In this document: one piece after another, positions 1 through 10,929 of the stretch | Layout of the letters: the number at the start of each line of letters is the position of its first letter | How positions within the stretch are numbered: position 1 is the stretch's first letter | Assembly: GCA_933228915.1 (NCBI GenBank) | Contig: OW121831.1 | Coordinates: 4,673,627-4,737,626, forward strand | Direction of reading: 5' to 3' | DNA: 64,000 nt | Source of the DNA: Telmatherina bonti | Taxonomy: Eukaryota > Chordata > Actinopteri > Atheriniformes > Telmatherinidae | Notes under the pieces: model-generated | Database searches by the model: none | Seen by the model: only the letters and a program-made list of their open reading frames with translations | What the model was told of the DNA's origin: nothing | Translations under genes and position numbers: made by a program

Positions 1-1528
1 AAATAGTGGATGTACAGGATCGTATGAAATGGTGAGTTTCCACCGCTATGATACACGTCTTGTCAATCATGGTGTTAGGTATCATGTGACACCGTCCCTC
101 ACCTGGTGGCTTGGTGCCCAGGCCGCTGGTCAGGACGTAATGTTGATGATCTAAAGTCTGAACATAGTGTTTTTTTTACTAACTGGATCCATTTTCTGCA
201 ATGGATGGATCCACTTTGCTTTTCATCCATTGATTTTCTGGCTGAACAATCTGGTCTGCTTGTCAGTCTGCCTCCCTGACCCATGCCTAACTTGGGCATG
301 CTTCTTGCCGACAGCAGTTACCATCAATCCACATCATCCATTCCACCTCTTCTACTCCTCTGTTGAGCACCGTTTCAGACTCCCTGGTGAATCTATGGCA
401 AGATGGCGGCTACAGAGACCAAAGAGGTTCTGAAATGCGTTTTTTCCATTGATAAAGGTTTTTTAATATGTGACAAACATGGTATTGTCTAGTTTAACAA
501 TAAAAATTGCCGGTACTTTGTTGAGGCTTCAGTAACGTTAACAGGCTGAACACAAGCGGGGCTCAAAGCAGCCCTTAGCTACAGGGATAACATTATCACA
601 AACTCCAGCAACCTCGCTGCTGCTCCCATTGAGGGCATCATAGGATGCAGCTTGCGGGATGTCTTGCACATGTAACCATGTTACCCTGTTACTTTAATGA
701 AGCAGTGTATTTGTGACTTGTGTGATCAGTCGAAGCATGAATCTGAAGTTGTGAATGAATTGCAAGCATCCATGTTACACTAAGAGTCAATAGCTACGCA
801 GGACAGATGGACACAGCTGTAGATCACATGATGTGTTTCCGGCAACAGAATCTGCCTGAGGAAAAGTCAGCAGTGACTACTGATGTGATCGTTGAAGGGG
901 TATCCCAACTCGTGGGGCTGACGTTCAGCCGAACCCCTTGTAGCTGTTTTACGGGGCAAGTGGCGAGGGGTACGGGTAAAACAGAGAACTGGAACTGATG
1001 CAAGTCTTGAGGATAACGGCCATGTATTTCTGGCCAAGCGAAGAGTCATGATGCTTCAGAGACGCTAACGGATGCTTCAGAACTGGTGCATGGTGGGCCT
1101 GCTGGGAACAGGGTTGCCATGATCGGCTATGAAGTCACAGAACAGCTGCTCCGCTTGCCTTTCATGATGCTTCTGGGATTTTATCATATCTAAAGCAAGA
1201 CTGAAGGGATGTTTGGAAAGTTGGGGTCATGCTGCTGGAGAAAGCTAAATACTTTTAGTACCGAAAGATTTTATTCCTGTAAAAGACTGGTAGCGATGAC
1301 TTTTTTATTCTCATACGTTTAATCTAAAGCTCTTTGTGTTGCAACTTGTTGCATGAAAAGTGCTTTATAGTAAGCTTTGGATGAACCTCTGAGTTCAGAC
1401 GTTCCGCCTGCAGGCAGCTGTCAGGCGTGAGATTACAGCATCTCTGATAGAAGCAGTCAGAAGATGGAGGAAACAAACGGTTCTGTCGGACTCTTCAGAA
1501 CCCTGGACATCAGAAATCAGAGCTTTAC
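1..1528. other. eml6 intron 4 sequence, no feature recognised
   Basis: On the gene (minus) strand this follows the exon 4 donor, so it is intron. I looked for the next expected coding segment, which in EML5/6 proteins starts FW(T/S)LCGNAL, and did not find it. That exon must lie left of the window. Short open frames here have no recognisable product. Confidence 0.5.
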
Positions 1529-1597
1529 CTTGATATGTTTGACTCCGCAGCTCACCAGACGGTTCTGCTGAAACGGATCCCAGCAGATGTCGAAGAT
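1529..1597 (-). CDS. eml6: eml6 coding exon 4 (WD40 region)
   Basis: This 69-nt exon encodes 23 residues beginning IFDICWDPFQQN and ending VSCGVKHIK. It is the WD40-type stretch that follows the GHSDR segment in EML5/EML6 proteins. The gene-strand acceptor TTTCCAG is directly before ATC at 1597, and the donor AAG|GTAAAG follows at 1529. Both ends are phase 0, so the exon joins exon 3 without breaking the frame. Intron 3 before it is only 99 bp. The family assembles HELP-plus-tandem-propeller modules that bind tubulin and microtubules. What is seen here is only the sequence match and intact splice signals; the function is from the family. Confidence 0.85.
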
Positions 1598-1658
1598 CTG
1601 GAAATCAGAGTGGAAGTTAGTGCACATGTGCAGTTTTTATAAAATGCATGCAGAAGCG

Positions 1659-1693
<35 letters not shown>

Positions 1694-1696
1694 TAC
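1598..1696 (-). repeat. eml6 intron 3 (99 bp) with (GT)15 beside the donor
   Basis: On the gene strand the intron begins GTAAGC at 1696-1691 and runs straight into 15 GT dinucleotides (1690-1661, written AC on the plus strand). Almost a third of this very short intron is the repeat. The acceptor is the TTTCCAG before exon 4. Confidence 0.8.
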
Positions 1697-1795
1697 CCTG
1701 TCAGAGTGTCCGGTGGCCGTGGCCAGGATCTTTCCTCTCTTCCACTCCCAGATGCAGACTGTGTTCTTTGCATCCAGTCCGACTGAAGCTAACCG
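1697..1795 (-). CDS. eml6: eml6 coding exon 3 (WD40 region)
   Basis: This 99-nt, phase 0-0 exon encodes 33 residues. It starts RLASVGLDAKNTVCIWEW and ends ATATGHSDR. It holds a typical EML WD40 blade with the CIWEWKRG core. The gene-strand acceptor is CTCTGTAG|CGG and the donor is ACAGG|GTAAGC. It continues exon 2 exactly, reading DGQ then RLASVGLD, as in EML6 proteins. The EML5 paralogue as I recall it has CLVSVGLDSKN here, so EML6 fits better. A (GT)15 tract begins six bases after the donor. Microtubule binding is family knowledge, not visible here. Confidence 0.88.
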
Positions 1796-3117
1796 CTACA
1801 GAGATGATACAGAGGTAGACGCATCAGACGACAGATAAAACATCCAAATTATAAGCAGTGCCACAGATTTGGAGGGAAAACGATGCTGATTTGCTGCAGA
1901 CGTTTCAGGAACATCAACAAACATTACAGAAATCTAAGTTAGCATGCTTGTAGAAACCAATCAGCATGTTTGTGTCGTTTGCAGATGAGGAGGAAGCCGT
2001 GACTCTTTAAGCTGAAAAATATTCTTTTAGTTCAGAAACATGGAAGAACTAAAAGAAATAAAGAGAAAAGTAGTTCACATAGAGCCTAAATGATGACGAG
2101 TTGGTTCAAACAGCCGAAATCCACAAACAGATCTAATTTATAAAGTGCAGTTTTTGTGCTGGAAGGTTTTTAAATATCAACGTGTAATGAAATGAAGTGA
2201 ACAAGAGATCTGAACCTCTGAGAGAAAAGACTTCTGTCAGAGGATGAAAAGAGAAGTCTGAGAGTGAAACGTGGTGCTAAAGGTTTCTGTTTGAAGTTTC
2301 GTCAGTTTAACGCCGACAGCAGCGACGTCGTCGTGTCTGAGCCGCTGTTTCCACCGCACCAGGAGGAGGAAGAGCTATCTGCATCTGAAAGGTTAGAAAT
2401 GTCAAAAGATTTGATCGTAAATGCTAAAGATGCAGAAATGTTTTGTGTGTGTGTGTGTGTGTGTGAGGATTTGAACGACGGGTTTTGAGTCTCTTCTGCT
2501 CTTTACTTGGTTTCCTTGAGGAAAACTACACCACCTCTGACTGCAGACGGTGCCTTTGCTCCTGTCTCATCAAACAGAAAACGTCCTGAATGTGAATTTT
2601 CTCTGAGCTGCTGCAGCCAATTCAAATACTTTTCACTCGAGTTCGACTCAAACATAAATCACCTGCACCCAGAGCCTGCACATGAGTTATTATTCAGCTG
2701 CATTTATTATTATTTGATTGATTCTGTTTGCTATGATTTAACTCAAGTTGTCCAGTCATGAGCAGGAAAGTGCGAGCCAGAAGAAAATACTGATGACACA
2801 GCAGTTGCCTCACAACTCAGCAGGATTTGGTTGCATTTCATCAGAAGATGAGAACTCTTCAGGAACAGCATGGAGATTGATTTTCATCCTGTTTAACTGA
2901 GTCAAGCTGCGGTGACTGACATGCTGCAGAGAACCAGAGGGATAATTTCACAACCTGATGAGTATGATCTGAACATTTTGGCCTCAACCCATCAGATATG
3001 AGGATGCCAGCTTGTTTGGAAACGTTTGCAGCACCGAACTGAATCACAGTTTAGTCACTGAGATGAAAGGATGCATCCAGAGGCAGGAAGAACGTCAGAC
3101 GACTCAAATCTGCAGTG
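1796..3117. other. eml6 intron 2, 3' part, no gene recognised
   Basis: Intron sequence with no recognisable coding exon. A short (TG)n tract lies at about 2443-2464. The gene-strand region next to exon 3 supplies its acceptor. Nothing else stood out. Confidence 0.5.
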
Positions 3118-3430
3118 GACACTCACTGTCCACCTGTTCAGCTGCTCTTTACACAAATATGTAATCAGCCAGTCACATGACGGCTTTTAGTCACGTAGAC
3201 ATGATGAAGACGACTTGCTGATATTCCAACTGAGTATCAGAATGAGGAAGAAATGGGATTGAAGTGACTTTGAACCTTCTCATTTAGTGTAGCATCTTCT
3301 GATGGAAACTTCCAGCAGGATGATGCACCATGTCACAAAGCTCACATCATCTCCACCATGACGATGAGTTCACTGTCCTCCAACGGCTCCACAGTCACCA
3401 GATCTACATCCAGCAGAGCAGCTTTGTGGT
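3118..3430 (+). mobile_element. decayed Tc1-type transposon that seeds the 29-bp array
   Basis: The left end (about 3119-3290) resembles the 5' flank of a common fish Tc1 element: a CACTCACTG terminal motif, a TAATCAGCCAGTCACATG stretch, then TTGAAGTGACTTTGAAC. An internal deletion follows. From about 3298 the transposase C-terminal half is readable with frameshifts: DGNFQQDDAPCHKAHIIS, then DDEFTVL, then VVEREI. In the intact family these are the second catalytic Asp region (QDNAPCHKA) and the region after the catalytic Glu (EHLWDVVEREI). The relic runs directly into the 29-bp array. The match is to the family as I recall it; no search was run. Confidence 0.72.
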
Positions 3431-6400
3431 GGAACGGGAGATTCTCATCATGATGAGGTGGAACGGGAGATTCTCATGGTGATGTGGTGGAACAGGAGAT
3501 TCTCATGGTGATGTGGTGGAACAGGAGATTCTCATGGTGATGAGGTGGAACGGGAGATTCTCATGATGATGAGGTGGAACGGGAGATTCTCATCATGATG
3601 AGGTGGAACGGGAGATTCTCATGGTGATGTGGTGGAACAGGAGATTCTCATGGTGATGTGGTGGAACAGGAGATTCTCATGGTGATGTGGTGGAACAGGA
3701 GATTCTCATGGTGATGAGGTGGAACGGGAGATTCTCATGGTGATGTGGTGGAACAGGAGATTCTCATGGTGATGAGGTGGAACGGGAGATTCTCATGATG
3801 ATGAGGTGGAACGGGAGATTCTCATCATGATGTGGTGGAACGGGAGATTCTCATGGTGATGAGGTGGAACGGGAGATTCTCATCATGATGTGGTGGAACG
3901 GGAGATTCTCATGGTGATGTGGTGGAACGGGAGATTCTCATGGTGATGTGGTGGAACAGGAGATTCTCATGGTGATGAGGTGGAACGGGAGATTCTCATG
4001 ATGATGAGGTGGAACGGGAGATTCTCATGGTGATGTGGTGGAACAGGAGATTCTCATGGTGATGAGGTGGAACGGGAGATTCTCATGGTGATGAGGAGGA
4101 ACGGGAGATTCTCATGGTGATGAGGTGGAACAGGAGATTCTCATGGTGATGAGGTGGAACGGGAGATTCTCATGATGATGAGGTGGAACGGGAGATTCTC
4201 ATCATGATGAGGTGGAACGGGAGATTGTCATGGTGATGAGGTGGAACAGGAGATTCTCATGGTGATGTGGTGGAACGGGAGATTCTCATGGTGATGAGGT
4301 GGAACAGGAGATTCTCATGGTGATGAGGTGGAACGGGAGATTCTCATGGTGATGAGGTGGAACGGGAGATTCTCATCATGATGAGGTGGAACGGGAGATT
4401 CTCATGGTGATGAGGTGGAACGGGAGATTCTCATCATGATGAGGTGGAACGGGAGATTCTCATCATGATGAGGTGGAACGGGAGATTCTCATGGTGATGT
4501 GGTGGAACGGGAGATTCTCATCATGATGAGGTGGAACGGGAGATTCTCATGGTGATGTGGTGGAACGGGAGATTCTCATGGTGATGTGGTGGAACAGGAG
4601 ATTCTCATGGTGATGAGGTGGAACGGGAGATTCTCATGGTGATGAGGTGGAACGGGAGATTCTCATGGTGATGTGGTGGAACAGGAGATTCTCATGGTGA
4701 TGAGGAGGAACGGGAGATTCTCATGGTGATGAGGAGGAACGGGAGATTCTCATGGTGATGAGGTGGAACAGGAGATTCTCATGGTGATGAGGTGGAACGG
4801 GAGATTCTCATGATGATGAGGTGGAACGGGAGATTCTCATCATGATGAGGTGGAACGGGAGATTGTCATGGTGATGAGGTGGAACAGGAGATTCTCATGG
4901 TGATGTGGTGGAACGGGAGATTCTCATGGTGATGAGGTGGAACAGGAGATTCTCATGGTGATGAGGTGGAACGGGAGATTCTCATGGTGATGAGGTGGAA
5001 CGGGAGATTCTCATCATGATGAGGTGGAACGGGAGATTCTCATGGTGATGAGGTGGAACGGGAGATTCTCATCATGATGAGGTGGAACGGGAGATTCTCA
5101 TCATGATGAGGTGGAACGGGAGATTCTCATGGTGATGTGGTGGAACGGGAGATTCTCATCATGATGAGGTGGAACGGGAGATTCTCATGGTGATGTGGTG
5201 GAACGGGAGATTCTCATGGTGATGAGGTGGAACGGGAGATTCTCATGGTGACGTGGTGGAACGGGAGATTCTCATCATGATGAGGTGGAACAGGAGATTC
5301 TCATCATGATGTGGTGGAACGAGAGATTCTCATGGTGATGTGGTGGAACGGGAGATTCTCATCATGATGAGGTGGAACGGGAGATTCTCATGGTGATGTG
5401 GTGGAACGGGAGATTCTCATGGTGACGAGGAGGAACGGGAGATTCTCATGGTGATGTGGTGGAACGGGAGATTCTCATCATGATGAGGTGGAACGGGAGA
5501 TTCTCATGGTGATGTGGTGGAACGGGAGATTCTCATGGTGATGAGGTGAAACGGGAGATTCTCATGGTGATGAGGTGGAACGGGAGATTCTCATGGTGAT
5601 GTGGTGGAACGGGAGATTCTCATCATGATGAGGTGGAACGGGAGATTCTCATGGTGATGAGGTGGAACGGGAGATTCTCATGGTGATGAGGTGGAACGGG
5701 AGATTCTCATCATGATGAGGTGGAACGGGAGATTCTCATGGTGATGAGGTGGAACGGGAGATTCTCATCGTGATGAGGTGGAACGGGAGATTCTCATGGT
5801 GATGAGGTGGAACGGGAGATTCTCATGATGATGAGGTGGAACGGGAGATTCTCATGGTGATGTGGTGGAACGGGAGATTCTCATCATGATGAGGTGGAAC
5901 GGGAGATTCTCATCATGATGAGGTGGAACGGGAGATTCTCATGGTGATGAGGTGGAACGGGAGATTCTCATGGTGATGAGGTGGAACGGGAGATTCTCAT
6001 GGTGACGTGGTGGAACGGGAGATTCTCATCATGATGAGGTGGAACGGGAGATTCTCATCATGATGAGGTGGAACGGGAGATTCTCATGGTGATGTGGTGG
6101 AACGGGAGATTCTCATGGTGATGTGGTGGAACGGGAGATTCTCATGGTGATGTGGTGGAACGGGAGATTCTCATGGTGATGAGGTGGAACGGGAGATTCT
6201 CATGGTGATGTGGTGGAACGGGAGATTCTCATGGTGATGAGGTGGAACGGGAGATTCTCATGGTGATGTGGTGGAACGAGAGATTCTCATGGTGATGTGG
6301 TGGAACGGGAGATTCTCATCATGATGAGGTGGAACGGGAGATTCTCATGGTGATGTGGTGGAACGGGAGATTCTCATGGTGACGAGGTGGAACGGGAGAT

Positions 6401-9400
6401 TCTCATGGTGACGTGGTGGAACGGGAGATTCTCATCATGATGAGGTGGAACGGGAGATTCTCATGGTGATGTGGTGGAACGGGAGATTCTCATGGTGATG
6501 AGGTGAAACGGGAGATTCTCATGGTGATGAGGTGGAACGGGAGATTCTCATGGTGATGTGGTGGAACGGGAGATTCTCATCATGATGAGGTGGAACGGGA
6601 GATTCTCATCATGATGAGGTGGAACGGGAAATTCTCATCATGATGAGGTGGAACGGGAGATTCTCATGGTGATGAGGTGGAACGGGAGATTCTCATGGTG
6701 ATGTGGTGGAACGGGAGATTCTCATCATGATGAGGTGGAACGGGAGATTCTCATGGTGATGTGGTGGAACGGGAGATTCTCATCATGATGAGGTGGAACG
6801 GGAGATTCTCATCATGATGAGGTGGAACGGGAGATTCTCATGGTGATGAGGTGGAACGGGAGATTCTCATGGTGATGAGGTGGAACGGGAGATTCTCATA
6901 GTGATGTGGTGGAACGGGAGATTCTCATCATGATGAGGTGGAACGGGAGATTCTCATCATGATGAGGTGGAACGGGAAATTCTCATCATGATGAGGTGGA
7001 ACGGGAGATTCTCATGGTGATGAGGTGGAACGGGAGATTCTCATGGTGATGTGGTGGAACGGGAGATTCTCATCATGATGAGGTGGAACGGGAGATTCTC
7101 ATGGTGATGTGGTGGAACGGGAGATTCTCATGGTGACGAGGTGGAATGGGAGATTCTCATGGTGATGAGGTGGAACGGGAGATTCTCATGGTGATGTGGT
7201 GGAACGGGAGATTCTCATGGTGATGAGGTGGAACGGGAGATTCTCATGGTGATGTGGTGGAACGGGAGATTCTCATGGTGATGAGGTGGAACGGGAGATT
7301 CTCATGGTGATGTGGTGGAACGGGAGATTCTCATCATGATGAGGTGGAACGGGAAATTCTCATGGTGATGAGGTGGAACGGGAGATTCTCATGGTGATGT
7401 GGTGGAACGGGAGATTCTCATGGTGATGAGGTGGAACGGGAGATTCTCATCATGATGAGGTGGAATGGGAGATTCTCATGGTGATGAGGTGGAACGGGAG
7501 ATTCTCATGGTGATGTGGTGGAACGGGAGATTCTCATGGTGATGAGGTGGAACGGGAGATTCTCATGGTGATGTGGTGGAACGGGAGATTCTCATCATGA
7601 TGAGGTGGAACGGGAGATTCTCATCATGATGAGGTGGAACGGGAAATTCTCATGGTGATGAGGTGGAACGGGAGATTCTCATGGTGATGTGGTGGAACGG
7701 GAGATTCTCATCATGATGAGGTGGAACGGGAGATTCTCATCATGATGAGGTGGAACGGGAGATTCTCATGGTGATGTGGTGGAACGAGAGATTCTCATGG
7801 TGATGTGGTGGAACGGGAGATTCTCATCATGATGAGGTGGAACGGGAGATTCTCATGGTGATGTGGTGGAACGGGAGATTCTCATGGTGACGAGGTGGAA
7901 CGGGAGATTCTCATGGTGACGTGGTGGAACGGGAGATTCTCATCATGATGAGGTGGAACGGGAGATTCTCATGGTGATGTGGTGGAACGGGAGATTCTCA
8001 TGGTGATGAGGTGAAACGGGAGATTCTCATGGTGATGAGGTGGAACGGGAGATTCTCATGGTGATGTGGTGGAACGGGAGATTCTCATCATGATGAGGTG
8101 GAACGGGAGATTCTCATCATGATGAGGTGGAACGGGAAATTCTCATCATGATGAGGTGGAACGGGAGATTCTCATGGTGATGAGGTGGAACGGGAGATTC
8201 TCATGGTGATGTGGTGGAACGGGAGATTCTCATCATGATGAGGTGGAACGGGAGATTCTCATGGTGATGTGGTGGAACGGGAGATTCTCATCATGATGAG
8301 GTGGAACGGGAGATTCTCATCATGATGAGGTGGAACGGGAGATTCTCATGGTGATGAGGTGGAACGGGAGATTCTCATGGTGATGAGGTGGAACGGGAGA
8401 TTCTCATAGTGATGTGGTGGAACGGGAGATTCTCATCATGATGAGGTGGAACGGGAGATTCTCATCATGATGAGGTGGAACGGGAAATTCTCATCATGAT
8501 GAGGTGGAACGGGAGATTCTCATGGTGATGAGGTGGAACGGGAGATTCTCATGGTGATGTGGTGGAACGGGAGATTCTCATCATGATGAGGTGGAACGGG
8601 AGATTCTCATGGTGATGTGGTGGAACGGGAGATTCTCATGGTGACGAGGTGGAATGGGAGATTCTCATGGTGATGAGGTGGAACGGGAGATTCTCATGGT
8701 GATGTGGTGGAACGGGAGATTCTCATGGTGATGAGGTGGAACGGGAGATTCTCATGGTGATGTGGTGGAACGGGAGATTCTCATGGTGATGAGGTGGAAC
8801 GGGAGATTCTCATCATGATGAGGTGGAATGGGAGATTCTCATGGTGATGAGGTGGAACGGGAGATTCTCATGGTGATGTGGTGGAACGGGAGATTCTCAT
8901 GGTGATGAGGTGGAACGGGAGATTCTCATGGTGATGTGGTGGAACGGGAGATTCTCATCATGATGAGGTGGAACGGGAGATTCTCATCATGATGAGGTGG
9001 AACGGGAAATTCTCATGGTGATGAGGTGGAACGGGAGATTCTCATGGTGATGTGGTGGAACGGGAGATTCTCATCATGATGAGGTGGAACGGGAGATTCT
9101 CATCATGATGAGGTGGAACGGGAGATTCTCATGGTGATGAGGTGGAACGGGAGATTCTCATGGTGATGAGGTGGAACGGGAGATTCTCATGGTGATGAGG
9201 TGGAACGGGAGATTCTCATGGTGATGAGGTGGAACGGGAGATTCTCATGGTGATGTGGTGGAACGGGAGATTCTCATCATGATGAGGTGGAACGGGAGAT
9301 TCTCATGGTGATGAGGTGGAACGGGAGATTCTCATCATGATGAGGTGGAACGGGAGATTCTCATCATGATGAGGTGGAACGGGAGATTCTCATGGTGATG

Positions 9401-9655
9401 AGGTGGAACGGGAGATTCTCATGGTGATGAGGTGGAACGGGAGATTCTCATGGTGATGAGGTGGAACGGGAGATTCTCATGGTGATGAGGTGGAACGGGA
9501 GATTCTCATGGTGATGAGGTGGAACGGGAGATTCTCATGGTGATGAGGTGGAACGGGAGATTCTCATGGTGATGAGGTGGAACGGGAGATTCTCATGGTG
9601 ATGAGGTGGAACGGGAGATTCTCATGGTGATGATGTGGAACGGGAGATTCTCATG
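3426..9655. repeat. 29-bp minisatellite, about 215 copies, 6.2 kb
   Basis: The period is exactly 29 bp, measured between equivalent positions. The unit contains GGTGGAACGGGAGATTCTCA followed by a variable CATGRTGAT part. Common variants are GGAACAGG for GGAACGGG, CATCATGATG for CATGGTGATG, and AGG for TGG before GGAAC. Rare private variants recur at offsets of 638, 957 and 1508 bp (22, 33 and 52 units), which shows block duplication. The array lies within intron 2 of the minus-strand eml6 gene. The unit length is not a multiple of three and no coding function is suggested. Confidence 0.97.
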
Positions 9656-10266
9656 GGTCACAACAAAGTTTGTCCAGATGTTGGAGAAATGTTTTATTTA
9701 TTAAGACGTGCAGCAGCAGGGAAACATCCGAGACCTGCAGGACTGGCCCAGAAGATCTCCAGTGTCTGGTCACTGCTTTAAAACCCAGATTCATATTAAA
9801 TTTATACATTTAGAACATTTTGTGTTCCTTAAATGTATGTTTTTTTCTCATCTTTAACTTTCTATAATGTTTTTGCAGTATTTATTTAGCTGCTTGTACA
9901 GTTTATCGGTTCATTGGGATAAATAAAGTCACATCTAATTACATAAATACAGAAAGACTGGAGAATACAGAGCTCTATTGTTGCAGTGTTAGCGGAGAGG
10001 TGAACGGAAATGATGGATAATAAACATTTTAATCATCATCATCAGTTTGCTTCGTCCTTCTCCGTCACTTTTCTCTTCACCTTCATGATGATGGATGAGC
10101 GTCCTTTAATAATAAAAGTTGTGATGCAGACAATCGATCACACACACGCTGTGAAGCTGAGACTCCAGACATTTAAATGAAGGAAAAATAAATGAAAATT
10201 AAATGAAGTGAAAAAATGTTTTGGCTTTTTTGGCTTTTTCACTGATAACTGGAAAAAGACACTTTA

Positions 10267-10267
<1 letters not shown>
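9656..10267. other. eml6 intron 2, 5' part, unique sequence
   Basis: AT-rich intron sequence between the 29-bp array and the TG tract. I do not recognise the 3' half of the Tc1 element here, so the array's right edge does not return to that element. Confidence 0.45.

Positions 10268-10330
<63 letters not shown>
10268..10330. repeat. (TG)31 microsatellite beside the exon 2 donor
   Basis: An uninterrupted TG tract on the plus strand. On the gene strand it is (CA)n and starts inside the donor itself (GTAACACAC...), so intron 2 opens directly into the repeat. Confidence 0.95.
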
Positions 10331-10333
<3 letters not shown>

Positions 10334-10493
10334 CTGTCCATCAGCGTTAAACGCGAGGCAGGCGATGCCGTGTGTGTGTCCGTCACGCAGCAGTGAGATA
10401 GTCTGAACCGTGAAGGAGTCCCACACACACACGTACGGATCTTTCCCCACCTGACCCGTCGCCACCAACGAGCGCTCCGGATGCAACGCCAGG
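10334..10493 (-). CDS. eml6: eml6 coding exon 2 (first WD40-like repeats)
   Basis: This 160-nt exon supplies one base completing a Ser codon split with exon 1, then 53 residues. They begin LALHPERSLVATGQVGKDPY, continue with VCVWDSFTVQTISLL, and end HTHGIACLAFNADGQ. This is the hallmark ATGQVGK...WDS...HTHG block of EML5/EML6 proteins. The gene-strand acceptor is CCCTCAG|C and the donor is GACAG|GTAACAC. Joining to exon 1 (DDII-S) and exon 3 (DGQ-RLAS) keeps the frame. The donor is followed at once by a long CA tract, which is unusual. EML6 is preferred over EML5 from the adjoining exon 3 sequence. Confidence 0.9.
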
Positions 10494-10729
10494 CTGAGGG
10501 ACACGAGGATTAATAACAATCTGATACGTATCAATACTGCTGATCAGCAGCAAGTAAAAGCTGGATGACCGCAAATGTAAACAAACTTCGTATGTGAACA
10601 TGTCTTCCTCCCAGTAGACGATAAACAACCCGTCACACGAAAATCTGATGCAGCAACACGTCTGTAAACATCTGGAACAGCAGCAAGAAGAGCTGGAAGG
10701 TTCCATCTGCAGGGTTAGGTTCGCTACCA

Positions 10730-10885
10730 GGTCACTAACATACTGGTTTAACTGGGGACAGGTCACTAACATACTGGTTTAACTGGGGACAGGTCACTAA
10801 CATACTGGTTTAACTGGGGACAGGTCACTAACATACTGGTTTAACTGGGGACAGGTCACTAACATACTGGTTTAACTGGGGACAG
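10730..10885. repeat. 31-bp tandem repeat, 5 copies
   Basis: Near-identical 31-bp units containing GTCACTAACATACTGG and TTTAACTGGGGACAG. They start at 10731, 10762, 10793, 10824 and 10855. The array abuts the 5' side of the L2-like fragment. Confidence 0.95.
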
Positions 10886-10929
10886 GACCACATGGACCCT
10901 GTTCAAGAGTGATGGAGCAAGAGAAGCAG

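Noticed and set aside
867..1049. Further eml6 exon left of exon 4
   Set aside because: Neither this frame nor others in 1-1528 show the expected FWTLCGNAL-type continuation or matching splice sites.
3426..9655. CRISPR array
   Set aside because: Units are head-to-tail without unique spacers, there are no cas genes, and the genome is a vertebrate's.
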